NCBI RefSeq assembly: GCF_004327355.1
Contig: NZ_QJUM01000024.1
Coordinates: 1-64,000, forward strand
Direction: 5' to 3'
Origin: Phytopseudomonas dryadis
Lineage (GTDB): Bacteria; Pseudomonadota; Gammaproteobacteria; Pseudomonadales; Pseudomonadaceae
DNA length: 64,000 nt
Below, in pieces: positions 62,253 through 64,000 of the stretch. The translations under genes were made by a program, and so were the position numbers. The notes beneath the pieces were generated by a model. The model did not search any database. It saw only the letters and a list, made by a program, of their open reading frames with translations, and was not told the DNA's origin. Position 1 is the stretch's first letter, and each line of letters starts with the position of its first letter.

Positions 62253-63163
62253 GACTGGGCGTCCCGCAGAATCGTCCGCTCGATATCGTCGAGCATGCGG
62301 TTGGCGCCGAGGATGCCGCCGGAGAATATCCACGCCACCCCGCCCACCCACCAGACCCGCCCCGCCTGGGGTGCCGCCATGCGCTGCCACAGCGGATGGG
62401 CGGTCAGGCTCTGGTAATGACGCTGTACGCCCGGGCTGTCGGCACGACCGAAGACGAAGAACACGTCGGCATCCACCACCGGCAGGCTTTCCCGACTGCT
62501 GAGCTTGATGGACACGCCCTGGGCATTGCGGCCCTGCTCGCTCCACACGAAACCGAGCTGGCCGAGCACGCTGCCGGCGAAGCTGTCGGGCAGGTAGCTG
62601 CGCAGGTGATCCTCGCGAACATCCAGTACCGACACGCTGAGCGGCCAGCGCTCGCCGAAATGCGCCTGCAGACGAGCCCCAAGCGCAGCGATGCGTGCGT
62701 CCCAGCTCGCCTGCAGGGCATCCGCCTCGACCCTGCGCGCGGTGGCGACACCCATCACGCGCAGGGTCTTCTGAAATTCGAAAACCTCGTCCAGCATCAC
62801 CACCGGACACAGCTGTTCGAGCAACCCCTGGATCCGCTCGTGGCGAAACCGCGAGGCGACGATCAGATCCGGCGCGAGCAAGGCGATGTCCTCCAGACTC
62901 GGCTGGGTTTCCAGGCCGACATGGGGCACGCCTGTCAGGGCTGGGCGCAGGTAGCGATACATGGGCTTCTCGCTCCACGAATCGACTACGCCAGCCGGCC
63001 GAATGCCGAGCGCCACCGCGGTATCGGTGGCGCCCTGAAACAGCGTGATGATCCGCTGCGGTGCAGGCCCGGCCTTGGCCACAGGGATTGCACCTGCAGC
63101 GAGCGCTCCCAGGGACAGGCGCATCAACGTGCGCCTGGACAACGACCCCTTATTACCTTCCAA
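62249..63163 (-). CDS. Ferric-siderophore binding protein, Tat-exported (CbrA-like)
   Basis: A 304-residue FecB/BtuF-type solute-binding protein. The N-terminus MEGNKGSLSRRTLMRLSLGALAAGA is a twin-arginine signal, cleaving near AKA. I read the start as TTG at 63163, with AGGA six bases upstream and an 11-base overlap with the synthetase gene; the ATG at 63124 would remove the Arg pair. The mature domain has APQRIITLF, LGIRPAGVVDSW and LEDIALLAPDLIVAS. Order with the neighbours matches achromobactin cbrA. Confidence 0.88.
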   Translation of the reverse strand: MEGNKGSLSRRTLMRLSLGALAAGAIPVAKAGPAPQRIITLFQGATDTAVALGIRPAGVVDSWSEKPMYRYLRPALTGVPHVGLETQPSLEDIALLAPDLIVASRFRHERIQGLLEQLCPVVMLDEVFEFQKTLRVMGVATARRVEADALQASWDARIAALGARLQAHFGERWPLSVSVLDVREDHLRSYLPDSFAGSVLGQLGFVWSEQGRNAQGVSIKLSSRESLPVVDADVFFVFGRADSPGVQRHYQSLTAHPLWQRMAAPQAGRVWWVGGVAWIFSGGILGANRMLDDIERTILRDAQS

Positions 63164-64000
63164 GCTCGATCCTATTCAATGGATTGACGACCAGCCCCTT
63201 GCCGAACGGCATGCTGCCCGGCCCACCGGCTCGTTCGATCATCGGACGCAGCAGGAGTTTCTGCGGCCAGGTGGCGGACTCGAACAACTGGCCACGCAAC
63301 ACCGCGCGGGCCTGGTCGTCGAACGGCACGGCGGCGATTCGTCCGTTCAGCGCGTCACGCAGCACACGCCAGGCCTGCACGGCCGGCACGTCGTAGACCC
63401 GCTCCAGGGTGTCGATGATACCGCGCAGGTTGACCTGGATGCCCAGCGTCTGCAGCCAGAACAGCAGATCCTCGGGGCGCTCGTGGTAGAGCGTCTGGGC
63501 GTGGCCCTTCTTGATCCGGTACTGCGGGTCGAGCATGCCATTGCGCTCCAGCCAGGGCACGTACAGGCGCAGCGAGTCATGGTCGCGCAGCAGCAGGCCG
63601 CTGACCGTGCCCGCTTCATACACCAGCACCGCGTTCTGGCCGTGTACCTCGCCCAGCATGCCGAGGCGGAACATGCGCAGGTTGACGTCGAAGAACAGCT
63701 CGCACAGCTCAAAGAACAACTGCAGCACCGAGGACGGGCCCGCAGGCAGACCGCGCTGACGGATGCAGTCGTCGAAGAAATGCCGGTCGCTGTCCTGCAA
63801 CGGTGTGCCCAGCGCGGCCATGGGCAGCAGGCGTTTGGCGGGATCCGCGAGCAGTTTCGGCGGATAGCCACGAACCATGGCCGAGAGGTGCCGCGGCGCC
63901 TCGTCGAACAATGTGCCGCCGTCAGGCATGTACCCCCACCATTTGCTTTCGTCGCAGATGTGCAGGGTTTCTCGCAGCACCTCGTCACGCTCCCGGCCCT
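63153..64000 (-). CDS. IucA/IucC-family NIS siderophore synthetase (3' part, runs off window)
   Basis: The last ~282 residues of an NRPS-independent siderophore synthetase; the frame continues past the window edge without a start. The motifs GEVHGQNAVLVYEAG and LLLRDHDSLRLYVPWLER belong to the C-terminal ATP-grasp-like part and ferric reductase-like tail of IucA/IucC proteins. Its product should couple citrate or 2-oxoglutarate with an amine. In achromobactin loci acsA occupies this place directly before cbrABCD, so AcsA is the best guess. Confidence 0.85.
   Translation of the reverse strand, partial: GRERDEVLRETLHICDESKWWGYMPDGGTLFDEAPRHLSAMVRGYPPKLLADPAKRLLPMAALGTPLQDSDRHFFDDCIRQRGLPAGPSSVLQLFFELCELFFDVNLRMFRLGMLGEVHGQNAVLVYEAGTVSGLLLRDHDSLRLYVPWLERNGMLDPQYRIKKGHAQTLYHERPEDLLFWLQTLGIQVNLRGIIDTLERVYDVPAVQAWRVLRDALNGRIAAVPFDDQARAVLRGQLFESATWPQKLLLRPMIERAGGPGSMPFGKGLVVNPLNRIELGR

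Noticed and set aside
61263..62978. Extended 571-codon permease frame
   Set aside because: The N-terminal 240 codons read antisense-like Arg/Gly-rich sequence that overlaps the binding-protein gene in another frame; the family start is at 62252.

Overview
The window is high-GC DNA with the gene content and order of a Pseudomonas chromosome. Gene neighbourhoods support this: ndvB-dapE-rlmA run as in P. aeruginosa, and there are tandem DUF2388 proteins, a split three-gene pnt transhydrogenase and many dispersed palindromic (REP-like) repeats between genes. I see no rRNA, tRNA, CRISPR array, prophage or intact insertion sequence. One IS110-type transposase remnant is present. The species cannot be fixed from the sequence alone.

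Layout. 0-9 kb: a CPA1 cation/proton antiporter, with a broken copy of its 5' end upstream; an ArsC-like reductase and dapD (lysine/peptidoglycan); csdA-csdE (sulfur mobilisation) and, beyond a repeat cluster, a lipoprotein hydrolase and tcdA (the Csd partner enzyme). 9-14.5 kb: ndvB (periplasmic/cyclic beta-glucan synthesis), dapE, rlmA and a small conserved protein. 15-18 kb: pntAA-pntAB-pntB. 18.4-21.6 kb: a DUF1127 protein, two DUF2388 secreted proteins and a 650-residue protein with an HExxH motif plus a DUF4105/Lnb-type domain. 21.8-26.5 kb: a QseBC-like two-component system divergent from a PepSY protein, cytochrome b561 and an EptA-like phosphoethanolamine transferase. 26.6-28.7 kb: a yybP-ykoY manganese riboswitch with mntP, then a beta-lactamase-fold serine hydrolase. 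29-31 kb: a GST and VOC pair divergent from a LysR regulator. 31-38 kb: a TetR-controlled tripartite RND efflux operon.

38-57 kb is a catabolic island. The first block has an NTF2-like/AraC regulator, a DadA/PuuB-type FAD oxidoreductase, a polar amino acid ABC transporter, RidA and MmsA. These parts fit import of an amine or beta-amino acid, oxidation to an imine, hydrolysis to (methyl)malonate semialdehyde and conversion to an acyl-CoA. The second block has a GlxA-type regulator, a proline racemase-family enzyme, a betaine-type ABC transporter, two divergent paralogous GntR regulators with palindromic operators, a second FAD oxidoreductase, a DapA-family lyase and an aldehyde dehydrogenase. 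It has the enzyme classes of the 4-hydroxyproline pathway. However, the racemase-family enzyme lacks the second catalytic Cys (Gly252 in DRSPGG) and has MCGAG instead of MCGHG, so the true substrate or chemistry may differ.

57.4-64 kb: a small lipoprotein, then a minus-strand siderophore operon running out of the window. It consists of an IucA/IucC-type synthetase (partial), a Tat-dependent binding protein, two FecCD permeases, an ATPase, an FhuF-like ferric reductase and an RraA-fold protein that lacks the aldolase arginine. The order synthetase-binding protein-permease-permease-ATPase matches the end of achromobactin loci (acsA-cbrABCD).
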